Source: Lyngbya aestuarii BL J (GTDB lineage: Bacteria > Cyanobacteriota > Cyanobacteriia > Cyanobacteriales > Microcoleaceae). Taken from it: a stretch of DNA of 46,111 bases. The notes beneath the pieces are model-generated. The model ran no database searches. It saw only the letters and a list, made by a program, of their open reading frames with translations, and was not told the origin of the DNA. This document shows positions 8,018 through 18,086 of the stretch, in pieces; the stretch's first letter is position 1; each line of letters begins with the position of its first letter. The position numbers and the translations under genes are program-made. The stretch covers positions 1 through 46,111 of the forward strand of contig NZ_AUZM01000052.1 in assembly GCF_000478195.2 (NCBI RefSeq). Reading direction: 5' to 3'.

Positions 8018-11000
8018 ATGACCCCATCCCGCAAACCTCGAAGTATTGCAGCAACTCCTGAAGGTATCCAGAAACTTAAGGATGCTCGGAAAGAAAAAGG
8101 CTTGACAAATCAAACAATTTCGGATGAGACATATAAAAAATATGGTAATGCGGGTATTAGTGAAGCTTCAGTTAACAACTTTATTACCAAAAAAAAACCA
8201 GTCCAACCCGAGAGCGTCATAAAAATAATTGAAGTATTAGGACTAAAACCTGAAGATATTGTCGCTCTAGAAGAATGGCAGATTGTAACGGGTGAAGTCA
8301 AGCGTCATAAAAATTCAAAAAATAAACCAATTAACTGGCACGAAATTTGTCAAAAACAAGCAACACAGCGCCAAAAAATTACAACCAATTCCCTAACGTT
8401 TAAAGATGGCATTAACCACAGCAGAGAACAGCTTTATGTTCCTTTGGGTTTGGTGGAACGCAAGAAACGGGAACGGCGAACCGATGAACTTTTCCCAGAA
8501 AAAGGTTCGCAAATGTACGCCCCAGAAACCTATGAAGTGACCCAAACTTACGCCCAAAAACGGTTTTTTGAGGAGGTGATTCAACAGGGGAAAAGCAACT
8601 GTCAAGGGAAACGGTTGGCGGTAATTGGAGAACCGGGGGCGGGAAAAACTACGCTGTTGCAAGAACTTGAACAGTGGGTGTTAGATCGGACTGATTTGAT
8701 TCCGGTTTGGGTGTCTTTGGCGAGTTTGGGCGAGAAAACTTTAGAGGACTATTTGCTGAACAATTGGCTAAAAGAGGTTTTGGAGTTAATACAAGTTACC
8801 CCGGAAGATATGGAAGCACTCAAACAGTTATTTGAGGAGAAAAAAGTCTGGTTGCTGTTGGATGGGGCGGATGAAATGTCGGGGCGATCGCAAAACGTTC
8901 TTAAGGATATCGCCTCTCAAATTAACGGCTGGCTGGCTTCTGCGAAGGTAATTCTCACCTGTCGGCTGAATGTTTGGGATGGGGAGAAAAACGCCTTAGA
9001 CGCCTTTGATACCTATCGAACTCTCGAATTTAGTTATCCCGAACAAGTTCATTTATTTATTGAGAATTGGTTTGATCCCCCCCAGCCCCCCTTTTTAAGG
9101 GGGGAGAATGGAGAGAATGGGGAGAATGGGGAGAGTTTGGCTGTTGAATTGAAGCGACAACTGGAAGAACCGAATCAAAGCCGAATTCGAGATTTAATTA
9201 AAAATCCCCTGCGGTTAGCGTTATTGTGTCGAACTTGGCAACGACGTCGGGGAAATTTACCGGAAACTCAAGCCGAATTGTATGGGCGATTTGTGGAAGA
9301 TTTATACATCTGGAAACGGGATGAATTTCCGACAACTTCCCAACAGCGAAAACGACTCAATCAAGGGTTGGGAGAGTTGGCGTTAAGGGCGATAGAGGGG
9401 GAAAAATCTCGCTTTCGTCTGACTCATGGTTTTGTTTGTCAGGTGTTGGGAGAACCGGATACAGAATTACACCATTTGGCGTTGGAGTTGGGATGGTTGA
9501 ACCGGGTGGGCGTCGCCGCAGAAAACCCCGATGAACCGGTTTATGCGTTTTATCATCCGACGTTTGAGGAGTATTTTGCGGCGTTGACGGTGGAGAATTG
9601 GGATTATTTTTTACCCAAAGATCATGTTAATTTTCCAGTTGAGGGAAAGAAATATCGCATTTTTGAGTCGCAGTGGAAGCAGGTAATTTTGTTGTGGTTG
9701 GGGCGTGAGGATGTTGGGGATGATCGAAAAGAGGAGTTTATTCAGAAGTTAGTTGAGTTTGAGGATGGCTGTGGAGAGTGGAATTTTGAGAAAGTAGATA
9801 GAGGATTTTATGAATATCAAGCCTATTTTCTAGCTGCTGCTGCGATTAATGAATTTAAAGCTTGTTCCCTGGCGTCTGAGATTGTTCGGCAGGTGGTAAA
9901 GTGGGGATTTGGTTATTTCAATATTGAAAAGCAGGAATGGCAAACCTTTTTAAACCCAATCGAAGAAGGGGCGAGGGAGACAATACCGGAAACCATTCGA
10001 CAAATGGCTATTTCCGAACTAATTAACATTCTGGAACATTGTCCAGATGAAAATACCCGGAGGGAGATGGCAGAGTGTTTATGGAAAATCGACCCCGGCA
10101 ACCCAGAGGCGATCGCAGCGTTGGTCAAAGTGATCGCCAATACTGAGGATGAATGGACCCGGAATGAGGCGGTAGAGAGTTTAGAGAAAATCGGACAAGG
10201 CAACCTCAAGGCGATCGCGGGGTTGGTCAATGTTATCGCCACTACTGAGTCTGACTTTACCCGGAGGCAGGCGATAGAGAGTTTAGGGGAAATCGATCCA
10301 GGAAATCCTGAAGCGATCGCGGGGTTGGTCAATGTTATCGACACTACAGAGGATGAATGGACCCGGAGGCGGGCGATAGAGAGTTTAGGGAAAATCGGAC
10401 AAGGCAACCCCGAGGCGATCGCGGGGTTGGTCAATGTTATCGACACTACAGAGGATGAATGGACCCGGAGGCGGGCGATAGAGAGTTTAGGGAAAATCGG
10501 ACAAGGCAACCCCGAGGCGATCGCAGCGTTGGTCAATGTTATCGCCACTACAGAGGATGAATGGACCCGGAGGCGGGCGATAGAGAGTTTAGGGGAAATC
10601 GATCCAGGAAATCCTGAAGCGATCGCGGGGTTGGTCAATGTTATCGCCACTACAGAGGATGAATGGACCCGGAGGCGGGCGATAGAGAGTTTAGGGAAAA
10701 TCGGACAAGGCAACCCCGAGGCGATCGCAGCGTTGGTCAATGTTATCGCCACTACAGAGGATGAATGGACCCGGGGGCAGGCGACAGGGAGTTTATGGGA
10801 AATTGGACAAGGCAACCCAGTGGCGATCGCGGGGTTAGTCAAGGTTATCGCCACCACTAAGAATGAATCTATCCGGAGGTGGTTGGCGGTAGTGAGTTTA
10901 GGGAAAATCCTCGCCACAAGCCAACAATATGCAGGTGTCGTCTCCGCCTTAAAAGACTGCCTCAGCGATGAAATTTACCAAAACAACTTTGACCGATTCT

Positions 11001-11554
11001 ATGAAACCTACAAAGTCATCTGGAACTGTGCCGAAAACCTACCCTATCCCCAATTTTATCAAGCATGGCATCATCCTGTTCAAATGACTCATCCAGAAGT
11101 AGAAGATAATACCCCAGTGGGCGAAAATGCAACGGTTAAAAGCTTAGAAAATCTAGTTACAGACCTTTGTATTCAACTGCAAAATCGGCCGATTTATTGC
11201 CTCGATGCCGAGATATTAGAAACCGAAACCGACACGGGCGAAATCGCTCAAACCCTCTGCGAATTAATTTGGAAACAAGCCCTTCCCAACCAACAGTATC
11301 CCGAAGTTTCCAACGCCGCCCAACTCCGCCGCCACCTCAACCAACTTCAACTCAAACTCAATCAACCCCAAGCCCTTCTCCTGACCAACTGCGAACACCC
11401 CACCCCAGAATTAACCGCATTTTGCCACAAACTGACCAACACCATCGCGATCGCCTTCCTCACCGACGAACCCCTAAAAACCCCGTTAAAAGGCTTTCCG
11501 CCCAACCAACCCAACCTGTTATCGGCGATCATAACTTGGTTAGAGGAGATTTAA
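8018..11554 (+). CDS. NACHT NTPase with HTH-like N-terminus, HEAT-like repeats and Cys/His C-terminal domain
   Basis: A 1178-residue STAND-type signalling ATPase. Residues about 10-90 resemble an XRE-like helix-turn-helix (GISEASVNNFITKKK, then a helix ending LGLKPEDIVALEEW). The NACHT core has Walker A GEPGAGKTT (204-212), Walker B VWLLLDGADE (277-286) and the sensor TCRLNVW (314-320). A repeat-derived insert lies at about 353-373. Residues about 695-966 are eight HEAT-like units of 34 residues. The last about 140 residues contain TNCEHPTPELTAFCHKL, a Cys/His module that I recall from cyanobacterial NACHT proteins (often called NCH-type). Bacterial NACHT proteins of this layout are often antiphage NLR-like sensors; the repeats would be the ligand-sensing part. 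No separate effector domain is visible. Antiphage function is inference. Confidence 0.9.
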   Translation: MTPSRKPRSIAATPEGIQKLKDARKEKGLTNQTISDETYKKYGNAGISEASVNNFITKKKPVQPESVIKIIEVLGLKPEDIVALEEWQIVTGEVKRHKNSKNKPINWHEICQKQATQRQKITTNSLTFKDGINHSREQLYVPLGLVERKKRERRTDELFPEKGSQMYAPETYEVTQTYAQKRFFEEVIQQGKSNCQGKRLAVIGEPGAGKTTLLQELEQWVLDRTDLIPVWVSLASLGEKTLEDYLLNNWLKEVLELIQVTPEDMEALKQLFEEKKVWLLLDGADEMSGRSQNVLKDIASQINGWLASAKVILTCRLNVWDGEKNALDAFDTYRTLEFSYPEQVHLFIENWFDPPQPPFLRGENGENGENGESLAVELKRQLEEPNQSRIRDLIKNPLRLALLCRTWQRRRGNLPETQAELYGRFVEDLYIWKRDEFPTTSQQRKRLNQGLGELALRAIEGEKSRFRLTHGFVCQVLGEPDTELHHLALELGWLNRVGVAAENPDEPVYAFYHPTFEEYFAALTVENWDYFLPKDHVNFPVEGKKYRIFESQWKQVILLWLGREDVGDDRKEEFIQKLVEFEDGCGEWNFEKVDRGFYEYQAYFLAAAAINEFKACSLASEIVRQVVKWGFGYFNIEKQEWQTFLNPIEEGARETIPETIRQMAISELINILEHCPDENTRREMAECLWKIDPGNPEAIAALVKVIANTEDEWTRNEAVESLEKIGQGNLKAIAGLVNVIATTESDFTRRQAIESLGEIDPGNPEAIAGLVNVIDTTEDEWTRRRAIESLGKIGQGNPEAIAGLVNVIDTTEDEWTRRRAIESLGKIGQGNPEAIAALVNVIATTEDEWTRRRAIESLGEIDPGNPEAIAGLVNVIATTEDEWTRRRAIESLGKIGQGNPEAIAALVNVIATTEDEWTRGQATGSLWEIGQGNPVAIAGLVKVIATTKNESIRRWLAVVSLGKILATSQQYAGVVSALKDCLSDEIYQNNFDRFYETYKVIWNCAENLPYPQFYQAWHHPVQMTHPEVEDNTPVGENATVKSLENLVTDLCIQLQNRPIYCLDAEILETETDTGEIAQTLCELIWKQALPNQQYPEVSNAAQLRRHLNQLQLKLNQPQALLLTNCEHPTPELTAFCHKLTNTIAIAFLTDEPLKTPLKGFPPNQPNLLSAIITWLEEI
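9077..9134 (+). repeat. REP-like palindrome inserted in frame inside the NACHT gene
   Basis: A C-run palindrome (CCCCCCTT, TTT, AAGGGGGG; 9086-9104) is followed by three GGNGAGAAT-like heptamer-rich units. Translation gives DPPQPPFLRGE and then GENGENGENGES, a proline/glycine stretch unlike the surrounding helical NACHT sequence. The insert keeps the frame, so the protein tolerates it as a surface loop just after the ATPase core. Confidence 0.8.
10100..10915 (+). repeat. eight 102-bp HEAT-like coding repeats with in-register HIP1 sites
   Basis: The unit encodes NPEAIAGLVNVI, then ATTEDEWTRRRAIESLGKIGQG (34 residues). GCGATCGC recurs at the same position in each copy, for example at 10313 and 10415, exactly 102 bp apart. 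Copies 3 and 4 are virtually identical in DNA and others differ mainly between GKIGQG and GEIDPG ends, which alternate. This suggests recent expansion and shuffling. The first and last units are more diverged, as expected for array edges. Confidence 0.9.
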
Positions 11555-11629
11555 GCAACTGGGTTTAGTGTGATAACCTTTGCGTCTGACCCAAGATTCA
11601 ATGAATAAACTCAGTTTCTGACTCTTAAC

Positions 11630-11987
11630 TTAATCATCTCCACTCTCCCTTGACTTAGGACAGACTTCAAACGCTAATTGTGACCCATAGAAACAAACAT
11701 CAAACTCAGAAAAAAAGTTAGTTCGTCCTAAAAGAATTGGAATATTATTGAGCCTCGTCCAAGCAAAAGCTAACTGCACTGGATTAAACTCTCCTACTGT
11801 GGCTAAAACCAATAATCCTTTTGCTTCAGCGCTTGCTAAATTACCCGCTAAATTTACAGAAAATTGCTGATCTTCCCAAAAGGGAACGATTTTGATAACT
11901 GAGGGTGAAAGGCAGATACGGAACATTGGCTAAAATACCAGACTCATCTCGTTTAGTCTGAAAAGGATATCGCCTAGCGTTCAACAT
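11630..11987 (-). pseudogene. frameshifted retropepsin-like (clan AA aspartic protease) gene
   Basis: From the ATG at 11987 the frame reads MLNARRYPFQTKRDESGILA, NVPYLPFTLSYQNRSLLG, and then soon stops. The downstream part continues in another frame (open from 11926) as WEDQQFSVNLAGNLASAEA, and later WTRLNNIPILLGRTNFFSEF and DVCFYGSQLAFEVCPK. The two halves look like the start and end of a cyanobacterial retropepsin-like protein, where ILLGRxxFFxxFD is typical. The middle part that should carry the DTGA/DSGA catalytic motif is missing and the join is out of frame. The ATG overlaps the end of the upstream 74-residue gene by 14 bp, as expected for a two-gene unit. A short product from the 11926 frame cannot be excluded, but it would lack the active site. 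Confidence 0.7.
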
Positions 11988-12198
11988 TTTGAGGATGCTT
12001 CTGTTCGGTTTCTAGTAACTGCATGAGTTGTTCGGCTGCACCATGAGATGTATGCACTGCACCAATAATTTCTGCGGCTTCATTACCGATGCTAATTCCT
12101 TCTTCTTTCGCCAATTCAGCCGTTAAAAACTGTATGATTTGGAACTTTTCAGAACGAGATAACTGTCGCAGTTGCGCCAATAATTCGGGATTTGACAT
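11974..12198 (-). CDS. small conserved helical protein, partner of the retropepsin-like gene
   Basis: A 74-residue protein, MSNPELLAQLRQLSRSEK..., with an N-terminal helix pair (LRQLSRSEKFQIIQFLTAEL) and a C-terminal SHGAAEQLMQLLETEQK. I recall small proteins of this pattern in cyanobacteria, placed directly upstream of retropepsin-like genes; the arrangement looks like toxin-antitoxin or regulator-protease pairs, but the function is unknown to me. Its 3' end overlaps the start of the broken partner by 14 bp. The ATG at 12198 is preceded by AAGGTCG. The gene itself appears intact. Confidence 0.65.
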   Translation of the reverse strand: MSNPELLAQLRQLSRSEKFQIIQFLTAELAKEEGISIGNEAAEIIGAVHTSHGAAEQLMQLLETEQKHPQNVER

Positions 12199-12232
12199 AA
12201 AACGACCTTGAAATCATTTTTTTATGTTACCA

Positions 12233-12290
12233 CAACCTCTTGCTGACGAACTGCGAACATCCCACCCCGGAACTCATCACTTTCAAAAAG
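12233..12290 (+). pseudogene. short relic of a second NACHT-type C-terminal domain
   Basis: The plus strand reads LLTNCEHPTPELITF, then KKLRN, closely matching LLTNCEHPTPELTAFCHKL in the NACHT protein (codons near 11386-11440). About 50 bp of DNA are similar, then the match breaks with loss of the CH pair. No longer frame continues upstream. It is most simply the debris of a duplicated NACHT gene or a partial duplication of the neighbour's 3' end. Confidence 0.6.
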
Positions 12291-12440
12291 CTAAGAAACT
12301 GGGTTTCTGAAATAGGTTTGGTTGGTTGGCAGAGATTTTCAGAGAAACTAGGTTTCTCAACCTCAGAGGAATTCTCCTTAAAAATAGAGGATGAGCATTG
12401 CCCATCCTACAACTTTAAGCCTTAGAAAAATCCTGAAAAA

Positions 12441-13760
<1,320 letters not shown>

Positions 13761-13890
13761 TCAACTGAGAACGTGCAATTTTTCAGGTCAGAAGCTTTAT
13801 TTTAGGGCAGCCAACTCTCAATACTCCGGTTCATCAAGGCAATTTTAAGGTTTCCAACCCCAATAATGAGGCTGGAAACAACAGAAGTCA

Positions 13891-13983
13891 GGAGTTGGGA
13901 GGTGGGGAGGTGGGGAGGTGGGGAAGTGGAGAGGTGGGGAGGTGGTGAGGTGGGGAGGTGGGGAAGTGGGGAGGTGGGGAGTG
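13891..13983 (+). repeat. GGGGAGGT octamer array
   Basis: About eleven imperfect copies of GGGGAGGT (variants GGGGAAGT, GGAGAGGT, GGTGAGGT) lie in the gap between xfp and eno. This G-rich run could adopt G-quadruplex-like structures on the plus strand. It abuts two different heptamer arrays. The rest of this 423-bp gap (13740-14162) holds no gene. Confidence 0.85.
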
Positions 13984-14053
13984 ATGAATTATGAATTATG
14001 AATTATGAATTTTCCCTGTTCCCTATTCCCTATTGCCTATTGCCTATTGCCTA
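13984..14053 (+). repeat. two abutting heptamer arrays (ATGAATT x4, TTCCCTA/TTGCCTA x6)
   Basis: ATGAATT is repeated exactly four times at 13984-14011. Six heptamers follow without a gap at 14012-14053: TTCCCTG, TTCCCTA twice, TTGCCTA three times. More copies (TTGCCTA, TTCCCTG) reappear at about 14139-14156 next to the xfp stop. Heptamer arrays of this sort are the short tandemly repeated repetitive (STRR) sequences of filamentous cyanobacteria. Confidence 0.85.
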
Positions 14054-14162
14054 AGATTGCAAACTTTGCTAAGATTGCGAACTTCCAGAGCGACTATTCC
14101 GCGCCCGCCGCAAGGCAAGCGCTTTTGCCATATGAGCTCTTGCCTATTCCCTGTTTCCTAAA

Positions 14163-16577
14163 TTAATAAGGCCACTTCCAGTTATCGACATCTTCCTTGT
14201 CTTTACCGTTTTCAAAAGCGTAGTTGAGGTTTTCGATAATGGCGTTTTTCATTCGTTCTTTCACGTGAGCCGCAGCAGAACCCAGTTTGGGAACGCGATC
14301 AATCACGTCAATTACCAGGTTAAAGCGGTCAATTTGGTTTTTAATCGCCAGTTCCATGGGAGTGTTGATGTTCCCTTTTTCTTTGTAACCGCGAACATGA
14401 ATTCGTTCTTGGTTGGTGCGACGATAAGCCAATTTGTGAATTAACCAGGGATAGCCGTGGAAGTTAAAGATCACGGGTTTGTCGGGAGTAAACAGAGTGT
14501 CAAAATCCCGGTCAGATAAGCCGTGAGGGTGTTCTGACTCCGACTGAAGTTTGAACAGATCCACAACGTTAACAAAGCGGATACGCAGTTCAGGAAACTC
14601 CTCGCGCATAATGGCAGTTGCGGCTAAGGCTTCGCGGGTGGTGATATCTCCACAACTGGCCATGACAACATCGGGAATATCGGGTTCTACGCCTCGATCA
14701 TCGTTACTGGCCCAATCCCAAATCCCAATTCCTTTCGTGCAGTGTTTGACAGCATCCTCCATGTTGAGGTATTGCAGGTGCTTTTGTTTGTCAGCCACAA
14801 TCACGTTGACATAATCTTTACTGCGGAGACAGTGATTTGCAACTGAGAGTAAACAGTTGACATCGGGTGGGAAGTAAATCCGAGTCACACTGGCACTCTT
14901 ATTGGTAACGAGATCAACAAAACCCGGATCTTGGTGAGAGAAGCCGTTATGGTCTTGACGCCAAACCGTCGAAGATAACAAAATATTCCACGAAGAAATC
15001 GGCGCTCGCCAAGGCACTTCTTTGGAAATATCCAACCATTTGGCGTGTTGGTTGAACATGGAGTCGATCACATGAGCAAAGGCTTCGTAGGTATGGAAGA
15101 AGCCATGACGTCCGGTGAGGATATAGCCTTCTAGCCAACCGATGAGGGTATGTTCACTCAACATCTCCATGACGCGACCATCGGGAGAGAGTTGGCTCCC
15201 ATCGAGATCTTCTTCTTTGAAGTCTGCCAACCAGGTTTTTTTACTGACTTCGTAGATGGCTTGTAGACGGTTGGAAGCCGTTTCATCGGGGCCAAAGACT
15301 CGGAAATTGGTCATGTTGTTCCGCATGACATCCCGGAGGAATTCACCTAAAATTCCGGTGTTTCCCGCTTCTGACCGTCCGGGATCACGCACTTCTACGC
15401 CATATTTCCGGAAATCTGGCATTTTTAGGTCTTTCCGCAACATCCCGCCATTGGCGTGAAGGTTCGCACTAATTCGGCGCTGTCCAGTGGGTGCGAGTTC
15501 TTTGAGTTCAGATTTCAATTTGCCGTTTTCATCGAACAGTTGATCGGGTTTGTAGCTGAGTAACCAATCTTCTAGAACCCGCAGATGTTCTTTATTTTTG
15601 CCGACATCGGACATGGGAACTTGGTGCGCCCGCCAGAAGCCTTCGACTTTATGACCATCAATTTCTTTGGGGGCTGTCCAACCTTTGGGAGTGCGGAGAA
15701 TAATCATCGGCCAACGAGGGCGTTTGGCTTCTCCGGTACGACGAGCTTCTTCTTGGATGGAACGAATTTGATTAACGCAATGTTCCATGGTGGCGGCCAT
15801 TTTTTGATGGGTGATACTGGCATCATCTCCATCAACGTGTTCAACCACGTAGGGCGTGTAACCATAACCGACAAACAGGCTTTCGAGTTCTTCAGCGGAA
15901 ATCCGAGCCAAAATAGTCGGGTTAGCGATTTTGTATCCGTTCAGGTTGAGGATAGGGAGAACGGCACCATCACGAACAGGGTTGAGGAATTTGTTGGAGT
16001 GCCAAGCGGTTGCCAGTGGCCCGGTTTCGGCTTCTCCATCTCCGACAACAGCAGTGACAATTAAGTCAGGGTTATCAAAAGCAGCGCCGTAAGCATGGGA
16101 AAGGCTATAGCCTAGCTCTCCGCCTTCGTGAATGGAACCGGGTGTTTCTGGGGTGCAGTGGCTTCCAATGTGGCCGGGGAAGGAAAACTGCTTGAAGAAT
16201 TTTTGCAGCCCTTCTTCGTCTTCACTCTTGTCGGGATAGACCTCAGAATAGGTTCCTTCTAGGTAGGCGGGGGCTAATATTCCGGGCGCACCATGACCGG
16301 GGCCTGCCATTAAAATCACATCGAGATCGTATTTTTTGATCAGGCGGTTGAGATGGATATAGATGAAGCTCAGAGCGGTACTGGCTCCCCAGTGACCCAA
16401 TAAACGCGGTTTGGTATGTTCGGGTCTGAGAGGTTCCTTCAGCAGAGGATTCTCCATCAGATAGATCATGCCCAATGCTATGTAATGACAAGCATTCCAG
16501 TAAGCCTGGGTCTTTCGCAACTCATCATCGTTGAGTGGATTGGTGATTTCTGTAGGGATGTTTGGTGCTGTTACCAT
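14163..16577 (-). CDS. xfp: phosphoketolase (xylulose-5-P/fructose-6-P)
   Basis: Splits xylulose-5-phosphate, and usually fructose-6-phosphate, with inorganic phosphate into acetyl-phosphate plus glyceraldehyde-3-phosphate or erythrose-4-phosphate, using thiamine diphosphate. The 804-residue length is typical. Visible family blocks are [50 protein letters not shown], and the cofactor-binding [20 protein letters not shown] near 180. The catalytic middle and C-terminal parts include [15 protein letters not shown] and the [10 protein letters not shown] block. AAGGAC lies upstream of the ATG at 16577. Acetate kinase, which uses acetyl-phosphate, is encoded 1.5 kb away in the opposite direction, so the two likely form a phosphoketolase-acetate route. 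Confidence 0.97.
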   Translation of the reverse strand: MVTAPNIPTEITNPLNDDELRKTQAYWNACHYIALGMIYLMENPLLKEPLRPEHTKPRLLGHWGASTALSFIYIHLNRLIKKYDLDVILMAGPGHGAPGILAPAYLEGTYSEVYPDKSEDEEGLQKFFKQFSFPGHIGSHCTPETPGSIHEGGELGYSLSHAYGAAFDNPDLIVTAVVGDGEAETGPLATAWHSNKFLNPVRDGAVLPILNLNGYKIANPTILARISAEELESLFVGYGYTPYVVEHVDGDDASITHQKMAATMEHCVNQIRSIQEEARRTGEAKRPRWPMIILRTPKGWTAPKEIDGHKVEGFWRAHQVPMSDVGKNKEHLRVLEDWLLSYKPDQLFDENGKLKSELKELAPTGQRRISANLHANGGMLRKDLKMPDFRKYGVEVRDPGRSEAGNTGILGEFLRDVMRNNMTNFRVFGPDETASNRLQAIYEVSKKTWLADFKEEDLDGSQLSPDGRVMEMLSEHTLIGWLEGYILTGRHGFFHTYEAFAHVIDSMFNQHAKWLDISKEVPWRAPISSWNILLSSTVWRQDHNGFSHQDPGFVDLVTNKSASVTRIYFPPDVNCLLSVANHCLRSKDYVNVIVADKQKHLQYLNMEDAVKHCTKGIGIWDWASNDDRGVEPDIPDVVMASCGDITTREALAATAIMREEFPELRIRFVNVVDLFKLQSESEHPHGLSDRDFDTLFTPDKPVIFNFHGYPWLIHKLAYRRTNQERIHVRGYKEKGNINTPMELAIKNQIDRFNLVIDVIDRVPKLGSAAAHVKERMKNAIIENLNYAFENGKDKEDVDNWKWPY

Positions 16578-16962
16578 AATGTCCTTATTCCTTGAGTTGT
16601 TTATCTGTTTAGATGGGTTTTACTTATCGAGGAAACTTAGGCGTCGTAGGATCTCATTCTTTCAAATTGCTATTTGTAGATCATCAGTTAAAAGTTAGAT
16701 ATCCCACAGCACCAGCACTAAGGTTGTTGATTGATTCAACTGGTATTTAGACTTTGATCGCCTTATCAAGATCAATTAAAGTTCAAGTTGTAACAAATCG
16801 CAAGGTTTTTCAATTTTCTTTATGTTGTAGCAAGAGATTATTAATGTTTAACCTCAATTTAATATTATTTTAAAAATTAATTCTCTAAATCTTGCTATCT
16901 TTAAGCGTATTGTTAAACTGATCGCGGTTGTCTAGATCAATTTCAGCATCCATAATATTTTT
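16578..16962. other. divergent promoter region of xfp and the histidine phosphatase gene
   Basis: A 385-bp AT-rich gap between divergently transcribed genes, so promoters for both should lie here. I see no GTA-N8-TAC NtcA-type site and no clear repeat. There is no open frame with coding character. Confidence 0.5.
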
Positions 16963-17601
16963 ATGACTTTAAAGCTCTATTTTTGGCGACATGGGGAAAC
17001 CGTTCATAGTAAAACAGGCGGTTACTGTGGCGAACTCAACCCCGAACTCACGCCGGAAGGTGAAATCATGGCACAACAGTTTGCTGAGGCTTATCGTAAT
17101 TTACCCTGGACTGCTGCCTATGTTAGTCCCATGAAACGCACAATCGCAACGGCAAAACCCTTGTGTGATGCTATCGGTTTAAAGATGGAACTACGAGACG
17201 GACTCAAAGAATTATACTATGGTAAATGGGAAGGTGAACGTCCAGAAACCGTTAACGAAAAATATCACGATGACTATGTTCGTTGGTTAACCGATCCGGG
17301 TTGGAATGCACCGACTGGCGGCGAAAAGGGAATTGATGTGTCTCGACGATCTTCTGTCGTCATTCAAGAAATAGAAGCCCAGCACTCCACTGGGAATGTT
17401 TTGGTTGTTGCTCACAAAGCCACCATTCGCATTATGTTGTGTCGCGCATTGGGAATTGATGTTGGCCGTTTTCGCGATCGCCTCGCCCTGCCTGTTGGGG
17501 GAGTTAGCATCATTGAAATGGCAGCACACGGGCCATTAATGCACTGTTTAGCGGATCGTTCTCATTTAGATCCCGATCTGCGTTCAGTGGTCGGAGGGTA
17601 A
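16963..17601 (+). CDS. histidine phosphatase (phosphoglycerate mutase-like)
   Basis: A 212-residue cytoplasmic protein of the histidine phosphatase superfamily, branch 1. The phospho-acceptor His is in FWRHGETVHS (RHG at residues 9-11), the second-shell Arg in YVSPMKRTIATA, the acid in KELYYGKWEG, and the second catalytic His in VVAHKATIRIML. The length and motifs fit the cofactor-dependent mutase/phosphatase group, but the substrate cannot be told; sugar phosphatases such as sedoheptulose or fructose bisphosphatases also have this fold. It is divergent from xfp and upstream of the ackA pair, in a carbon-metabolism context. No good Shine-Dalgarno is seen before the ATG. Confidence 0.88.
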   Translation: MTLKLYFWRHGETVHSKTGGYCGELNPELTPEGEIMAQQFAEAYRNLPWTAAYVSPMKRTIATAKPLCDAIGLKMELRDGLKELYYGKWEGERPETVNEKYHDDYVRWLTDPGWNAPTGGEKGIDVSRRSSVVIQEIEAQHSTGNVLVVAHKATIRIMLCRALGIDVGRFRDRLALPVGGVSIIEMAAHGPLMHCLADRSHLDPDLRSVVGG

Positions 17602-17759
17602 TGTCAGTGAACAGGGGACAGGTTTGCTAGTGAGATAATATCTGATAACTATTTTCACTGGTGAATGGTGACTGCTTACTGCAAACTGATTTAGCTTCCC
17701 CTACTCGATTAGGTCTGTTATAGTATTAGGCGCGAACCTTTTATTGAGCGTCCAAATCA

Positions 17760-18086
17760 ATGGTAGACAGTAAACCCCAACTTAATGTTGATAGCTATTC
17801 TCCTTCTCTATTAGTTGCTAAGTTACATACTTATTTCAGAGATTTCTTAGATTATTATGAAATCGAGAAAGGTAGAGTTTTGAGTTCAATGGAAACGGTC
17901 GAAGATGAACGTAAACTTGAACAACTCAGAGAAAAATTACAACAATTGGGTGAACAAGCCGCTTATATGGGAACTTTAAGTGATTCTCTATCCGCAGCCA
18001 ATCGATTGTTACACGCAAAAGGAGTTGTTGTTGATCTGGAGTTGGACGATGAAATTTATAAGATCCATCATTCAACAGAACCATGA
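17760..18086 (+). CDS. conserved small protein translationally coupled to ackA
   Basis: A 108-residue soluble protein of unknown function, rich in charged helices. A central coiled-coil-like stretch reads RKLEQLREKLQQLGEQAAYM and the tail is KGVVVDLELDDEIYKIHHS. Its TGA stop (18084-18086) overlaps the ackA ATG in an ATGA, so the two are almost certainly translated together. A TATAGT stretch about 40 bp upstream could be the -10 of a promoter. I do not recognise the family; the tight coupling suggests a role linked to acetate kinase, which is inference. Confidence 0.75.
   Translation: MVDSKPQLNVDSYSPSLLVAKLHTYFRDFLDYYEIEKGRVLSSMETVEDERKLEQLREKLQQLGEQAAYMGTLSDSLSAANRLLHAKGVVVDLELDDEIYKIHHSTEP

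Noticed and set aside
9913-10917. 334-codon open frame antisense to the NACHT HEAT repeats
   Set aside because: It exists because a 102-bp repeat has no stop in that frame, so copying it keeps the frame open. The product is itself a monotonous repeat with no start signal.
11167-11568. 133-codon frame overlapping the NACHT 3' end
   Set aside because: It lies in another frame of a well-supported gene, with Arg/Pro/Thr-rich composition typical of a shadow frame.
13891-14053. CRISPR array
   Set aside because: The units are 7-8 bp tandem repeats without unique spacers, and no cas gene is in the window.
15585-16064. 159-codon frame antisense to xfp
   Set aside because: xfp is full-length with all motifs; the antisense frame has no family features.
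16578-16962. NtcA-type GTA-N8-TAC site upstream of xfp
   Set aside because: I looked for the motif by eye and found no good match; no claim is made.
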